Below are positions 1 through 7,077 of a stretch of DNA of 14,681 nucleotides, piece after piece. Both the position numbers and the translations under genes were made by a program. The stretch comes from Nocardioidaceae bacterium (GTDB lineage Bacteria > Actinomycetota > Actinomycetes > Propionibacteriales > Nocardioidaceae): the NCBI GenBank assembly GCA_013696015.1, contig JACCZI010000023.1:1-14681 (forward strand), in the 5' to 3' direction. The stretch's first letter is position 1. Each line of letters starts with the position of its first letter. The notes under the pieces are model-generated. The model did no database searches. It saw only the letters and a list, made by a program, of their open reading frames with translations, and was not told where the DNA came from.

Positions 1-495
1 GCGCAGCCGCTCGACTGCCACCTGATGATCGAGGATCCGGACCGCTGGGCGCCTGACTACGCGGAGGCGGGGGCGTCCAGCGTCACCTTCCACGTCGAGG
101 CGGTCCGAGCGCCGGTACGGCTCGCCCGCACCCTGCGGTCCCAGGGCGCCCGCGCCGGCCTCGCGTTACGACCGGGCACCCCGGTCGACCCGTACGAGGA
201 CCTGTTGCCCGAGCTCGACATGATCTTGGTGATGACGGTCGAACCGGGGTTCGGCGGGCAGGCCTTCCTCGACGTGTGCCTGCCGAAGATCGCGCGGACC
301 CGTGCCCTGCTCGACCGGTACGGCGGGGACGTGTGGCTGCAGGTTGACGGTGGCGTCTCCGCGGAGACGATCGAGCGGTGCGCCGACGCCGGTGCCGACG
401 TGTTCGTGGCCGGATCGGCGGTGTTCAGCGCCGACGATGCCGACGCCGCGGTTAAGGGGCTCCGAGCCCAGGTCACCGGTGATGCTGGAGGGTGA
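1..495 (+). CDS. rpe: Ribulose-phosphate 3-epimerase, 5' end missing
   Basis: Interconverts D-ribulose 5-phosphate and D-xylulose 5-phosphate in the cytosolic pentose phosphate pathway. The reading frame is open from base 1 and ends at TGA 493-495, so about 164 C-terminal codons are present and roughly the first quarter of the TIM barrel lies outside the window. Visible family marks are the LDCHLMIEDP strand (bases 13-42, with its metal-site His), the second signature MTVEPGFGGQ (bases 232-261) and VDGGV with the catalytic Asp near base 346. FVAGSAVF near the end is the phosphate-binding loop. The first in-frame ATG, at 25, lies inside the HLMI motif and is not the true start. The gene supplies pentose phosphates; ribulose 5-phosphate is a direct substrate of RibB downstream. 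The FMN riboswitch begins about 60 bases after the stop. Confidence 0.96.
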   Translation, partial: AQPLDCHLMIEDPDRWAPDYAEAGASSVTFHVEAVRAPVRLARTLRSQGARAGLALRPGTPVDPYEDLLPELDMILVMTVEPGFGGQAFLDVCLPKIARTRALLDRYGGDVWLQVDGGVSAETIERCADAGADVFVAGSAVFSADDADAAVKGLRAQVTGDAGG

Positions 496-531
496 CCCGG
501 CCGACGACCAGCGGCTCTCGCGGGTCCGTGA

Positions 532-537
532 CATACT
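532..537 (+). promoter_or_regulatory. Candidate -10 box for the riboflavin operon
   Basis: CATACT sits in an AT-richer patch between the rpe stop and the riboswitch. Initiation 6-8 bases downstream would start the transcript near 544, about 12 bases before the P1 helix, which is a sensible layout. No convincing -35 hexamer is visible 16-19 bases upstream, so this rests on one hexamer and its position. Confidence 0.35.
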
Positions 538-555
538 TTCGATCGAGTTGACGCT

Positions 556-684
556 CGCGTGCTCCGGGGTCGGTGCAAATCCGAACCGGCGGTGACAGTC
601 CGCGACCCGGCCACCTGAGGTGGCCGGTTGACCTGGTGGAACTCCAGGACCGACGGTGACAGTCCGGATGGGAGGCAGCACGCG
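556..684 (+). ncRNA. FMN riboswitch aptamer (RFN element)
   Basis: Binds flavin mononucleotide in nascent mRNA and turns down riboflavin synthesis and uptake genes. The ends are set by a perfect 8-bp P1 helix: CGCGTGCT (556-563) pairs with AGCACGCG (677-684). Conserved core blocks are present in the right order: GGGTCGGTGCAAATCCGAACC (from 567), CGGCGGTGACAGTCCGCGACC (587-607), GTTGACC-TGGTGGAA (from 627), CCGACGGTGACAGTCCGGATG (from 650) and GGGAGG before P1. The variable stem is a perfect 9-bp hairpin, 607-615 with 619-627, around a TGA loop. It lies about 95 bases before ribD, the usual position in actinobacteria. No T-run follows the downstream hairpin, so control of translation is more likely than intrinsic termination. 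Confidence 0.97.
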
Positions 685-733
685 TTCGTCTCGCGAGCCG
701 CGGGCCGTTTCCGTGCCGCGAGACGACAACGCG
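681..733 (+). promoter_or_regulatory. Riboswitch expression-platform hairpin
   Basis: Bases 681-695 (CGCGTTCGTCTCGCG) can pair with 717-733 to give a 15-bp stem broken only by a two-base bulge at 726-727. Its first four bases, 681-684, are also the 3' end of P1, so the full stem and full P1 exclude each other. The loop stretch TTCCGT (709-714) is the exact complement of ACGGAA (765-770), which overlaps the ribD ribosome-binding site. No T-run follows. This is read as a translational switch; the geometry is seen directly, while the mechanism is inferred. Confidence 0.6.
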
Positions 734-778
734 ACCCCGGACCCGTGCGCGTCGTACGCAGCGGACGGAAGGGATCGG

Positions 779-1813
779 ATGGCCAGCCCCGTCGAGCACG
801 CGGCGATGCGCCGCGCGCTTGAGCTCGCCGCGAGTGTTCCGGGTCGGGTCTCGCCGAACCCACGGGTGGGATGCGTCCTGCTCGACGCCACCGGAACCGG
901 CATCGGCGAGGGCGCCCACCGGGGTGCCGGCACCGTGCACGCCGAGGTCGACGCCCTCGGTGCAGCGGGTGCCGCAGCCCGCGGTGCGACCGCGGTCGTC
1001 ACCCTCGAACCGTGCTCACACACCGGGCGGACCGGGGCGTGCACCGACGCGCTGATCGCCGCCGGCGTCGCCCGTGTGGTGTTCGCGATGACCGACCCGG
1101 ACCCGGTGGCAGCCGGCGGCGCTGACGTGCTGCGCAACTCCGGCATCGGCGTCGAGGGCGGCGTGCTCGCAGCTGACGCTGCGGCGCTCAACTGCCGTTG
1201 GGCGTTCAGCATCGAGCGGGCCCGGCCCTTCGTCACCTGGAAGGTGGCAGCAACGCTCGACGGACGCAGCGCCGCTGTCGACGGTACGAGCACGTGGATT
1301 ACCGGTCCGGATGCGCGCCACGACGTCCACAGGCTCCGGGCGCAGGCAGACGCGATCGTGGTGGGCACCGGAACCGTGCTCGCCGACGACCCCCGTCTCA
1401 ACGTGCGCGACCGGATGGACGCCCCGCTGCCGTTCCGCCACCAACCGCTGCGCGTCGTGGTCGGGACTCGCGACCTCCCCGACACCGCCCGGGTCTGGGA
1501 CGACGCCGCGGACACCGTCCAGATCCGCACCCACGACGTGCGGGCGGTGCTGCAGGCCCTGTCCGACCTCGGGGTGAGGCATGCCTGGCTCGAGGGCGGC
1601 CCCCGGCTGGCCGGTGCGTTCGTGGCTGCCGGACTCGTCGACGAGGTGGTCGCCTACCTCGCACCGGCCCTCCTCGGCGACGGCCGGGCGGCACTGGCCG
1701 CCGCGGGGGTCGAGACTCTGGCCGGCCGCCATCGGCTGGCCTTCACCGATGTCACCCGGCTCGGTGCTGACGTACGGCTCACGGCCCGACCGCTCACGGC
1801 GGAGGTGGGCTGA
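779..1813 (+). CDS. ribD: Bifunctional pyrimidine deaminase/reductase RibD
   Basis: Catalyses the second and third steps of riboflavin synthesis: deamination of the diaminopyrimidine from GTP, then NADPH-dependent reduction of the ribosyl side chain. The 344-residue protein has an N-terminal deaminase with zinc ligands in HAEVDAL (H54, E56 catalytic) and EPCSHTGRTGAC (C79, C88). The C-terminal reductase begins near residue 150 (RPFVTWKVAATLDGR) and includes STWITG, VGTGTVLADDPRLNVR (about 195-210) and the EGGPRLAGAF nucleotide-site stretch (272-281). The start is ATG 779, just before MASPVEHAAM and preceded by GGAAGGGA at 767-774. The frame stays open upstream into the riboswitch, but those codons are aptamer sequence. 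Its TGA shares one base with the ribE ATG. Expression should be FMN-controlled. Confidence 0.97.
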   Translation: MASPVEHAAMRRALELAASVPGRVSPNPRVGCVLLDATGTGIGEGAHRGAGTVHAEVDALGAAGAAARGATAVVTLEPCSHTGRTGACTDALIAAGVARVVFAMTDPDPVAAGGADVLRNSGIGVEGGVLAADAAALNCRWAFSIERARPFVTWKVAATLDGRSAAVDGTSTWITGPDARHDVHRLRAQADAIVVGTGTVLADDPRLNVRDRMDAPLPFRHQPLRVVVGTRDLPDTARVWDDAADTVQIRTHDVRAVLQALSDLGVRHAWLEGGPRLAGAFVAAGLVDEVVAYLAPALLGDGRAALAAAGVETLAGRHRLAFTDVTRLGADVRLTARPLTAEVG

Positions 1814-2448
1814 TGTTCACGGGCATCGTGTCGGAGGTCGGCGAGGTTGTGTCCGTGGAGCTGCAGGGCGGCTCGGCCCGGATCACGGTGCGTGGCGGAC
1901 CGGCGGTGACCGACGCTGCCGACGGCGACTCGGTCTCCGTCAACGGTTGCTGCCTGACCGTCACCGGTCACTATGCCGACTGCTTCACCGCGGACGTGAT
2001 CGCCGAGTCGCTCGGCCGGACCTCCCTCGGCGACTTGCAGGCCGGATCACCCGTCAACCTCGAGCCCGCCGTCCGCGCGGATGGGCGGCTCGGAGGTCAT
2101 CTCGTCCAAGGACACGTGGACGGCACCGGGACGTTGGTCGAGCGGCTGCCCGGCAAGCACGCGGAGGTGTTCCGGGTGGCGCTGCCGTCGGCCCTGGCCC
2201 GCTACCTGGTCCCCAAGGGATCGGTCACGCTCGACGGTGTGTCGCTGACGGTCGTCGAGGTGCGAGACAGCGCACCGCCGTCCTTCACGGTCGCGCTCAT
2301 CCCCACGACGCTGGCGGCGACCACGCTGGGCCGCACGCGGATCGGTTCCCGGCTCAACGTAGAGATCGACATCGTGGCCAAGTACGTTGAACGGCTGCTC
2401 GACGTGCGCCCAGCAGCGGACGACACGACGATTGAGGACAGCGCATGA
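1813..2448 (+). CDS. ribE: Riboflavin synthase, alpha chain
   Basis: Dismutates two 6,7-dimethyl-8-ribityllumazine molecules into riboflavin and the pyrimidine precursor, the last step of the pathway. The 211-residue length is normal. It begins with the typical MFTGIV and holds two tandem lumazine-binding barrels. The first has VSVNGCCLTV (41-50) and the second has VTLDGVSLTV (138-147), joined by the RTSL and HLVQGHVDGTG (96-106) segments. The ATG overlaps the ribD stop by one base, implying translational coupling. The stop overlaps the ribM start as ATGA. The product works with lumazine synthase RibH, encoded two genes downstream. The symbol ribE follows actinobacterial usage; the same enzyme is called RibC in E. 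coli. Confidence 0.97.
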   Translation: MFTGIVSEVGEVVSVELQGGSARITVRGGPAVTDAADGDSVSVNGCCLTVTGHYADCFTADVIAESLGRTSLGDLQAGSPVNLEPAVRADGRLGGHLVQGHVDGTGTLVERLPGKHAEVFRVALPSALARYLVPKGSVTLDGVSLTVVEVRDSAPPSFTVALIPTTLAATTLGRTRIGSRLNVEIDIVAKYVERLLDVRPAADDTTIEDSA

Positions 2449-3134
2449 CGGCCCTGGACTGGTTGTTCTCCGCAACGCTGACGATCGGCGGCAAGGACAT
2501 CTTGTGGCGGGAGATCATCGGTAACGCGTTCGGCCTCGCCTCGGCAGTCGGTGGCATGCGTCGCCGGATCTGGGCCTGGCCGGTCGGGATCGTCGGGAAC
2601 CTGCTGCTGTTCACCGTCTTCCTCGGTGTCGCCTTCGACACCCCGCAGGACAAGACGTTGTGGGGCCAGGCCGGGCGACAGGTCTTCTTCGTCGCCGTCT
2701 CCATCTGGGGCTGGTTCCGGTGGCGGCAGTCCCGCGATCGGGGGGAAGCCTCCGACGGTGGCGCCATCCGGCCCCGTTGGGCCACCTGGCCGGAACGGGT
2801 GCAGCTGGTCGCCCTGTACGCCGCCGGGACCGTGTTGTTCTGGTGGCTGTTCGGGATCATCGGCTCGTTCGGCCGGCTCACCGAGGCCTGGATCCTCACC
2901 GGCAGCATCCTGGCGACCTACGGCATGGCGCGTGGCTGGGTGGAGTTCTGGCTGGTCTGGATCGCGGTGGACGCTGTCGGCGTCCCTACCCTGGTCAACG
3001 CTGGTTTCTACCCCTCTGCGGTTTTGTACGCCGTGTACGGCGCGTTCTGCGTCGCCGGGTTCGTGACCTGGATCCGTGTCCGATCCGGCGCACCGGACCC
3101 CCGCGGCCCGCAGATCGAGACGGTCGGCGCGTGA
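2445..3134 (+). CDS. ribM: PnuC-family riboflavin transporter (RibM/PnuX-like)
   Basis: Integral membrane facilitator of the PnuC family, 229 residues with about six to seven hydrophobic segments. Family features include the N-terminal REIIGNAFGLASAVGGM, WAWPVGIVGNLLLF, the QVFFVAVSIWGWFRW aromatic stretch and the C-terminal FWLVWIAVDAVGVP. PnuC proteins usually carry nicotinamide riboside. Homologues lying inside FMN-riboswitch operons of Corynebacterium and Streptomyces (RibM/PnuX) take up riboflavin. Here the gene sits between ribE and ribBA, under the riboswitch, with no NAD-salvage gene nearby, so riboflavin is the likelier substrate. That assignment comes from context, not from a substrate-specific residue I can point to. 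It starts at ATG 2445 in the ATGA overlap with ribE and ends sharing one base with ribBA. Confidence 0.87.
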   Translation: MTALDWLFSATLTIGGKDILWREIIGNAFGLASAVGGMRRRIWAWPVGIVGNLLLFTVFLGVAFDTPQDKTLWGQAGRQVFFVAVSIWGWFRWRQSRDRGEASDGGAIRPRWATWPERVQLVALYAAGTVLFWWLFGIIGSFGRLTEAWILTGSILATYGMARGWVEFWLVWIAVDAVGVPTLVNAGFYPSAVLYAVYGAFCVAGFVTWIRVRSGAPDPRGPQIETVGA

Positions 3135-4393
3135 TGGACATCGCCCTAGACCCCATCGAGCGTGCGGTCGACGAGGTGGCGGCCGGCCGGCCGGTCGTGG
3201 TGGTGGACGACTCGGCGCGTGAGGACGAGGCGGACCTGGTCTTCGCGGCCAGTGCCGCGACCGCGGCCATGATGGCGTTCATGGTCCGCCACACCAGCGG
3301 CGTCGTCTGCGTTCCGCTGACCGGCGCCGCGCTGGACCGGCTGGGTCTGCCGCCGATGACGCCGGACAACCAGGACCCGCTGCGTACGGCGTGGGCGGTC
3401 TCGGTGGACGCCCGCGACGGCATCACCACCGGCATCAGTGCGGCTGACCGCGCCCGGACGGCACGACTGCTGTCAGACCCGGACACCGAGCCGGCCGCGC
3501 TGGTACGCCCGGGCCACATGTTCCCGCTGCGGGCCCAACCTGGTGGGGTGCTGCGGCGCGCCGGCCACACCGAGGCCGCTGTCGACCTGGCCGTGTTGGC
3601 CGGCCGGTCGCCCGCCGGTGTCATCGCGGAGCTGATCTGCGACGACGGGACGATGCGGCGTGGGGCGGAACTGCGGTCGTTCGCCGACCGGCACGAGTTG
3701 CCGGTGGTCAGCGTCGCCGACCTCGCCGCGTACCGGTGGCAGCACGAGCGTCTCGTCACCCAGGTGGCCTCGACCCGGCTGCCCACCCAGCTCGGGGTGT
3801 TCAGAGGCTACGGCTACCGCAGCGACGTCGACGGCAGTGAGCACCTGGCGCTAGTCCACGGCGACTTGGGAGACGGCCGCGAGATCCTCACCCGGCTTCA
3901 CTCCGAGTGCCTGACGGGGGATGTCTTCGGCTCGCGTCGCTGCGACTGCGGGTCGCAGCTCGAAGCATCGCTGGCGGCGATCACGGCGGCCGGAGCCGGT
4001 GTCGTGGTCTACCTGCGTGGCCACGAGGGACGCGGGATCGGTCTGCTGCACAAGTTGCAGGCATACGCCCTGCAGGACTCCGGGCGCGACACGGTCGACG
4101 CCAACCTGGATCTCGGCCTGCCGGCAGACGCCCGGCACTACGGCACTGGCGCGCAGATCCTGCGTCATCTCGGGGTGCGTTCGGTCCTGCTGCTGTCGAA
4201 CAACCCAGCCAAGGCGCACGCCCTGCAGCGGTTGGGCGTCGGCGTCACCGAGCGGCGTCCCCTGACCACCAGCCCGACACCGGACAACCTGCGTTATCTG
4301 CGGACCAAGGCCGCCCGCCTGGGCCACGACCTGCCGGCGCTGCAGGATTTGCTCGGCGGTCCCGGAACGGTCCCGGCGGGCGAGCCGCTATGA
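3134..4393 (+). CDS. ribBA: 3,4-dihydroxybutanone-4-phosphate synthase / GTP cyclohydrolase II
   Basis: Fusion enzyme of 419 residues that makes both starting materials of riboflavin. The N-terminal RibB half (about 1-205) converts ribulose 5-phosphate to the four-carbon unit. It shows the acidic REDEADL loop (29-35), FMVRHTSG (49-56), DGITTGISAADRA (95-107), and RPGHMFPL with GHTEAAVDL (to about 152). The C-terminal RibA half opens GTP. Its zinc cysteines C259, C270 and C272 lie in HSECLTGDVFGSRRCDCG, followed by RGHEGRGIGLLHK (295-307), HYGTGAQIL (Y336) and LSNNPAK. Both active sites look complete. The usual ENE(G/A)D acidic motif reads EDEAD here; Ala at the fourth position also occurs in E. 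coli RibB. The ATG shares one base with the ribM stop, and the stop overlaps ribH by four bases. Confidence 0.97.
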   Translation: MDIALDPIERAVDEVAAGRPVVVVDDSAREDEADLVFAASAATAAMMAFMVRHTSGVVCVPLTGAALDRLGLPPMTPDNQDPLRTAWAVSVDARDGITTGISAADRARTARLLSDPDTEPAALVRPGHMFPLRAQPGGVLRRAGHTEAAVDLAVLAGRSPAGVIAELICDDGTMRRGAELRSFADRHELPVVSVADLAAYRWQHERLVTQVASTRLPTQLGVFRGYGYRSDVDGSEHLALVHGDLGDGREILTRLHSECLTGDVFGSRRCDCGSQLEASLAAITAAGAGVVVYLRGHEGRGIGLLHKLQAYALQDSGRDTVDANLDLGLPADARHYGTGAQILRHLGVRSVLLLSNNPAKAHALQRLGVGVTERRPLTTSPTPDNLRYLRTKAARLGHDLPALQDLLGGPGTVPAGEPL

Positions 4394-4863
4394 GTGGTCA
4401 GGGTGCCCCGCGGTCCGGCGACCGCGACGGCTCGGCACTGCGGGTCGGCATCGTCGCAGCGAGCTGGCACCCGGAGGTGACCGACGCTCTGGTCGCCGGC
4501 GCCCGCGGGGCACTGGACGCTGCCGGGGTCGGTGAGACGACGACGGTGCGCGTGCCCGGCTCGTTCGAGCTGCCGGTGACCGCACTGGCCCTCGCCCGCG
4601 GTGGCTGGGACGCCGTCGTCGCGCTGGGAGTCGTCGTCCGCGGAGCCACCCCTCACTTCGAGTACGTCTGCCGCGCGGCCACCGACGGGTTGGCCCGCGT
4701 CGCGCTCGACACCGGCGTCCCGGTCGGCTTCGGGCTGCTCACCTGCGACGACGAGCAGCAAGCCCGGGACCGGGCCGGGTTGCCGGGGTCGTCGCAGGAC
4801 AAGGGTGCGGAAGCGGCTCGGGCGGCGGTGGACACCGCGCTTGTGCTGCGGCGGCTGTCGTAG
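4390..4863 (+). CDS. ribH: 6,7-dimethyl-8-ribityllumazine synthase
   Basis: Condenses the pyrimidine intermediate from RibD/RibA with 3,4-dihydroxybutanone 4-phosphate from RibB. The product is the substrate of RibE. The 157-residue protein has a charged 15-residue N-terminal tail, then the family core RVGIVAASWHPEVTDALVAGA, VPGSFELPVTA (about 55-65), VVALGVVVRGATPHFEYV with the catalytic His near residue 91, and the closing GSSQDKGAEAA stretch. DRAGLPG supplies the phosphate-site Arg. The substrate-site motif usually written RFN is SWH here, a conservative aromatic change at the first contact. It starts at ATG 4390 in an ATGA overlap with ribBA. hisE follows after about 30 bases with no visible terminator. 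Confidence 0.96.
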   Translation: MSGQGAPRSGDRDGSALRVGIVAASWHPEVTDALVAGARGALDAAGVGETTTVRVPGSFELPVTALALARGGWDAVVALGVVVRGATPHFEYVCRAATDGLARVALDTGVPVGFGLLTCDDEQQARDRAGLPGSSQDKGAEAARAAVDTALVLRRLS

Positions 4864-4893
4864 GCTTCGCCCGATCCGGGGAGGCCGATGCCG

Positions 4894-5157
4894 ATGAAGA
4901 CCTTCGACCAGCTGTTCGCCGAGCTGGCGGACAAGGCCTCCCGCAGGCCGACGGGATCGGCGACAGTGGCAGCCCTGGATGCCGGCGTGCACGCGGTGGG
5001 CAAGAAGGTGGTCGAGGAGGCAGCGGAGTCGTGGCTGGCGGCGGAGCACGAGTCCCCGCAACGGGCTGCGGAGGAGATCAGCCAGCTCCTTTACCAGACG
5101 CAGGTGCTGATGCTCGTCTGCGGGCTCACCCTCGACGACGTGTACGCGCAGCTGTGA
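4894..5157 (+). CDS. hisE: Phosphoribosyl-ATP pyrophosphatase
   Basis: Hydrolyses phosphoribosyl-ATP to phosphoribosyl-AMP, the second step of histidine synthesis. It is a small all-alpha MazG-like protein of 87 residues. MKTFDQLFAEL is the usual actinobacterial opening. VAALDAGVHAVGKKVVEEAAE (25-45) carries the acidic metal-binding EExxE, and AAEEISQLLYQTQVLM (59-73) is the second acidic helix. Two ATG codons compete. The one at 4894 lies nine bases after GGGGAGG (4878-4884) and matches the family start. The one at 4888 would add Met-Pro and sit only three bases from that site. It follows ribH by about 30 bases and precedes hisG by 31, so co-transcription with the riboflavin genes is likely. 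Confidence 0.95.
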   Translation: MKTFDQLFAELADKASRRPTGSATVAALDAGVHAVGKKVVEEAAESWLAAEHESPQRAAEEISQLLYQTQVLMLVCGLTLDDVYAQL

Positions 5158-5188
5158 GCCCGCGCCTGAGCCCAAAGGTGAGTCCACC

Positions 5189-6034
5189 GTGCTGAGGGTC
5201 GCGGTCCCCAACAAGGGCTCGCTCGCGGAGGAGGCAGCGCGGCTCCTGCGCGACGCCGGTTACCGCCAGCGCCGGGATATCCGCGAGCTGACGCTCGTCG
5301 ATGCTGATAACGACGTGGAGTTCTTCTACCTCCGGCCGCGCGACATCGCGGTCTACGTCGGAGAGGGAACGCTCGACGTCGGCCTGACCGGGCGCGACCT
5401 GCTGCAGGACTCCGGGGCCCACGCCACGGAGTTGCTGGCCTTGGGCTTTGGCGCCGCCCGACTGCATTTCGCCGCGCCACCAGGGGATGTCGCCGAGGTC
5501 AGCGACCTCCGGGGCAGACGCGTCGCGACCTCCTACGCCGGTGTCGTCGAGGGTCATCTGCGGCGCATCGGTGTCGCAGCGAGCGTCGTGCGGTTGGACG
5601 GCGCCGTGGAGTCCGCGGTGCGGCTCGGTGTGGCCGATGCGATCGCCGACCTGGTGTCGACGGGCACGACGTTGCGCGCCGCCGGCCTGGCGGTGGTCGG
5701 CGACCCGATCCTGGAGTCCGAGGCGGTGCTGGTCATCCGGGACGGCGCGGCGGAGCCGGCCGGGCTGTCGGTGTTCGAGCGTCGGCTGCAGGGCGTTCTG
5801 GTGGCGCGGGCGTACGTGATGATGGACTACGACATCCGCACCGAGCAGCTCGAGGAGGCGGTGGCCCTGACGCCTGGTATCGAGTCGCCCACCATCTCCC
5901 CGCTGCATCGCGAGGGATGGGTCGCGGTCCGGGCCATGGTGCCGCGGAACTCAGCCCAGCGGGTGATGGACGCGCTGTGGCTGCTCGGCGCGCGCGGCAC
6001 GCTGATGTCCGACGTCCTCGCCTGCCGGTTGTGA
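5189..6034 (+). CDS. hisG: ATP phosphoribosyltransferase, long form
   Basis: Couples ATP and PRPP in the first, feedback-controlled step of histidine synthesis. At 281 residues it is the long, HisZ-independent form, with two periplasmic-binding-protein-like catalytic lobes and a C-terminal ACT-like regulatory domain (about 205-281). Visible marks are RVAVPNKGSLAEEA (3-16), DVGLTGRDLL (63-72), DLRGRRVATSY (106-116) and the PRPP-binding loop ADAIADLVSTGTTLRAAGL (149-167). The tail SPLHREGWVAVRAMVPR belongs to the histidine-sensing domain. It starts at GTG 5189, preceded by AAAGGTGAG at 5174-5182. No other his genes are in the window, which fits the separate hisE-hisG unit common in actinobacteria. 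The stop overlaps the next gene as GTGA. Confidence 0.96.
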   Translation: MLRVAVPNKGSLAEEAARLLRDAGYRQRRDIRELTLVDADNDVEFFYLRPRDIAVYVGEGTLDVGLTGRDLLQDSGAHATELLALGFGAARLHFAAPPGDVAEVSDLRGRRVATSYAGVVEGHLRRIGVAASVVRLDGAVESAVRLGVADAIADLVSTGTTLRAAGLAVVGDPILESEAVLVIRDGAAEPAGLSVFERRLQGVLVARAYVMMDYDIRTEQLEEAVALTPGIESPTISPLHREGWVAVRAMVPRNSAQRVMDALWLLGARGTLMSDVLACRL

Positions 6035-6501
6035 GCGCGAGCCCGGATGCGGCCACGACGTACCGCCCTCTCGGCGCGCGCGTGGTGGCGGTCGCCGCCG
6101 GTGCCTCCCTCGTCGCGATCATGGCCGCGTTGTGGGCGGCGATGGCGCCCGACGTCCGAGCGCAGTTCACGGTGCTGCAGACGGTGACGTTGCTGCTCTT
6201 CCTCGCCGGTGTGCTCGTGGTGCTGTTGGGCATCGCCCGCACTCAGGTGCGTGCCGACGTAACGGGGATCCTCATCCGCAACGGCTTCCGGCAACGTCAG
6301 CTCGACTGGTCCGAGGCGGTGACGATCAGCCTGCCGCGCGGCGCGCCCTGGGCGGTCATCGACACCGCCGACGGGTCCGTGGTCGCGGTCATGGCGCTGC
6401 AGAGCGCCGACGGCTCCCGTGCTCGCGGTGCCGTCGCCGAGCTGCGCCGCCGCATCGACGCGCACGAGGCTCCGGATCCACACGGCGACCTGAACGGCTG
6501 A
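6031..6501 (+). CDS. Two-helix membrane protein with a PH-like domain
   Basis: A protein of 156 residues with two adjacent membrane helices (about 16-39 and 46-69, forming a short hairpin). A cytoplasmic-looking beta-rich domain follows (about 70-145) with RADVTGILIRNGFRQRQLDWSE, a pattern seen in small bacterial PH-like (PH_6 type) membrane proteins. A small membrane protein next to hisG is common in actinobacteria, including mycobacteria. GTG 6031 was chosen because it gives a four-base GTGA overlap with hisG and begins right before the first helix. The frame is open further upstream, but that part is antisense-free hisG coding sequence with no hydrophobic content. Its function is unknown; position suggests co-expression with hisG rather than a proven role in histidine synthesis. 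Confidence 0.82.
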   Translation: MSASPDAATTYRPLGARVVAVAAGASLVAIMAALWAAMAPDVRAQFTVLQTVTLLLFLAGVLVVLLGIARTQVRADVTGILIRNGFRQRQLDWSEAVTISLPRGAPWAVIDTADGSVVAVMALQSADGSRARGAVAELRRRIDAHEAPDPHGDLNG

Positions 6502-6598
6502 GCGGTCCTCACCCGACGCGGATGCCGACACGGCCTCGCGCGGGCCACTCAGCGGGGTTCGGTCAGTCACCAAGGGCCGCGGCAGCGCGTGGGGTCAC
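6502..6598. other. Convergent intergenic gap
   Basis: Ninety-seven bases separate the plus-strand rib-his unit from the minus-strand genes. A terminator in both directions would be expected here. I see only short GC-rich self-complementary runs (for example GGCCGCGGC near 6575) and no stem with a T-run, so no terminator is called. Confidence 0.5.
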
Positions 6599-7012
6599 TC
6601 AGTGAATTCCGCGCTTGCGCAAGATGGCTTCGATCTCCGCCAAGTCGTCGTCTCCGGCCGGTGAGGGGCGCCGATCGATGGGGGCCGGCGACGACGAGGC
6701 GGCGACGCTCCGGTGGCCAAACCGACCACCGAGCACGATCATGCCCGTCGCCACAAGGGCGGTGGCGACGCCCAACCAAGCGGTCGGGTCGAACACGAAG
6801 CGGCTGACCCACAACGTGGTAGCCGAACCCACCCGGACCACCAGGCCGTACATACCCAGCAGCAGGACTGCCCAGGGGGCCAGCGCCCAGCCGGTCCGGC
6901 GCACGGTCGCCGCGATCTCGCGACGGCGCCAGGCACGCCAGGCTGCGACGAGTCCGACACCCGACAAGGCCACCGTCAACGGCAGCCACCACAACAAGTC
7001 GAATCCCGGCAC
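6599..7012 (-). CDS. Unrecognised small membrane protein
   Basis: I do not recognise the family with certainty. The protein is about 137 residues with three hydrophobic segments: LLWWLPLTVALSGVGLVAAW near the N-terminus, WALAPWAVLLLGMYGLVVRV, and the segment ending GVATALVATGMIVLGG. A polar, Pro/Ser-rich linker follows, then the C-terminal tail DDDLAEIEAILRKRGIH, which resembles short acidic-to-basic tails on other actinobacterial membrane proteins. The start is uncertain. GTG 7012 is used here; TTG 7027 has a weak GGACGG upstream, and the frame stays open to ATG 7189 inside the MFS gene. It lies about 50-65 bases after the MFS stop on the same strand, so the two may share a transcript. No function is assigned. 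Confidence 0.65.
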   Translation of the reverse strand: MPGFDLLWWLPLTVALSGVGLVAAWRAWRRREIAATVRRTGWALAPWAVLLLGMYGLVVRVGSATTLWVSRFVFDPTAWLGVATALVATGMIVLGGRFGHRSVAASSSPAPIDRRPSPAGDDDLAEIEAILRKRGIH

Positions 7013-7077
7013 ACAGCCAGTGTGCAAGCAACCGTCCGCGAAGTCGACCGAGGTCGTCTCGACGTCCGCCCGGTGGC

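Noticed and set aside
656..778. Upstream extension of the ribD frame to ATG 656
   Set aside because: The codons are conserved aptamer and platform sequence; the family N-terminus and ribosome-binding site point to ATG 779.
166..1530. A 454-codon minus-strand open frame
   Set aside because: It is antisense to rpe, the riboswitch and ribD, has low-complexity Arg/Ser/Thr/Ala composition typical of GC-rich shadow frames, and shows no domain.
3219..3240. EDEAD instead of ENEGD in the RibB acidic loop as a possible inactivating change
   Set aside because: Ala occurs at that place in E. coli RibB, and Asn to Asp keeps the acidic character; the catalytic Glu/Asp residues remain.
6502..6598. Bidirectional terminator between the convergent genes
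   Set aside because: Only short weak stems were found and no T-run on either strand.
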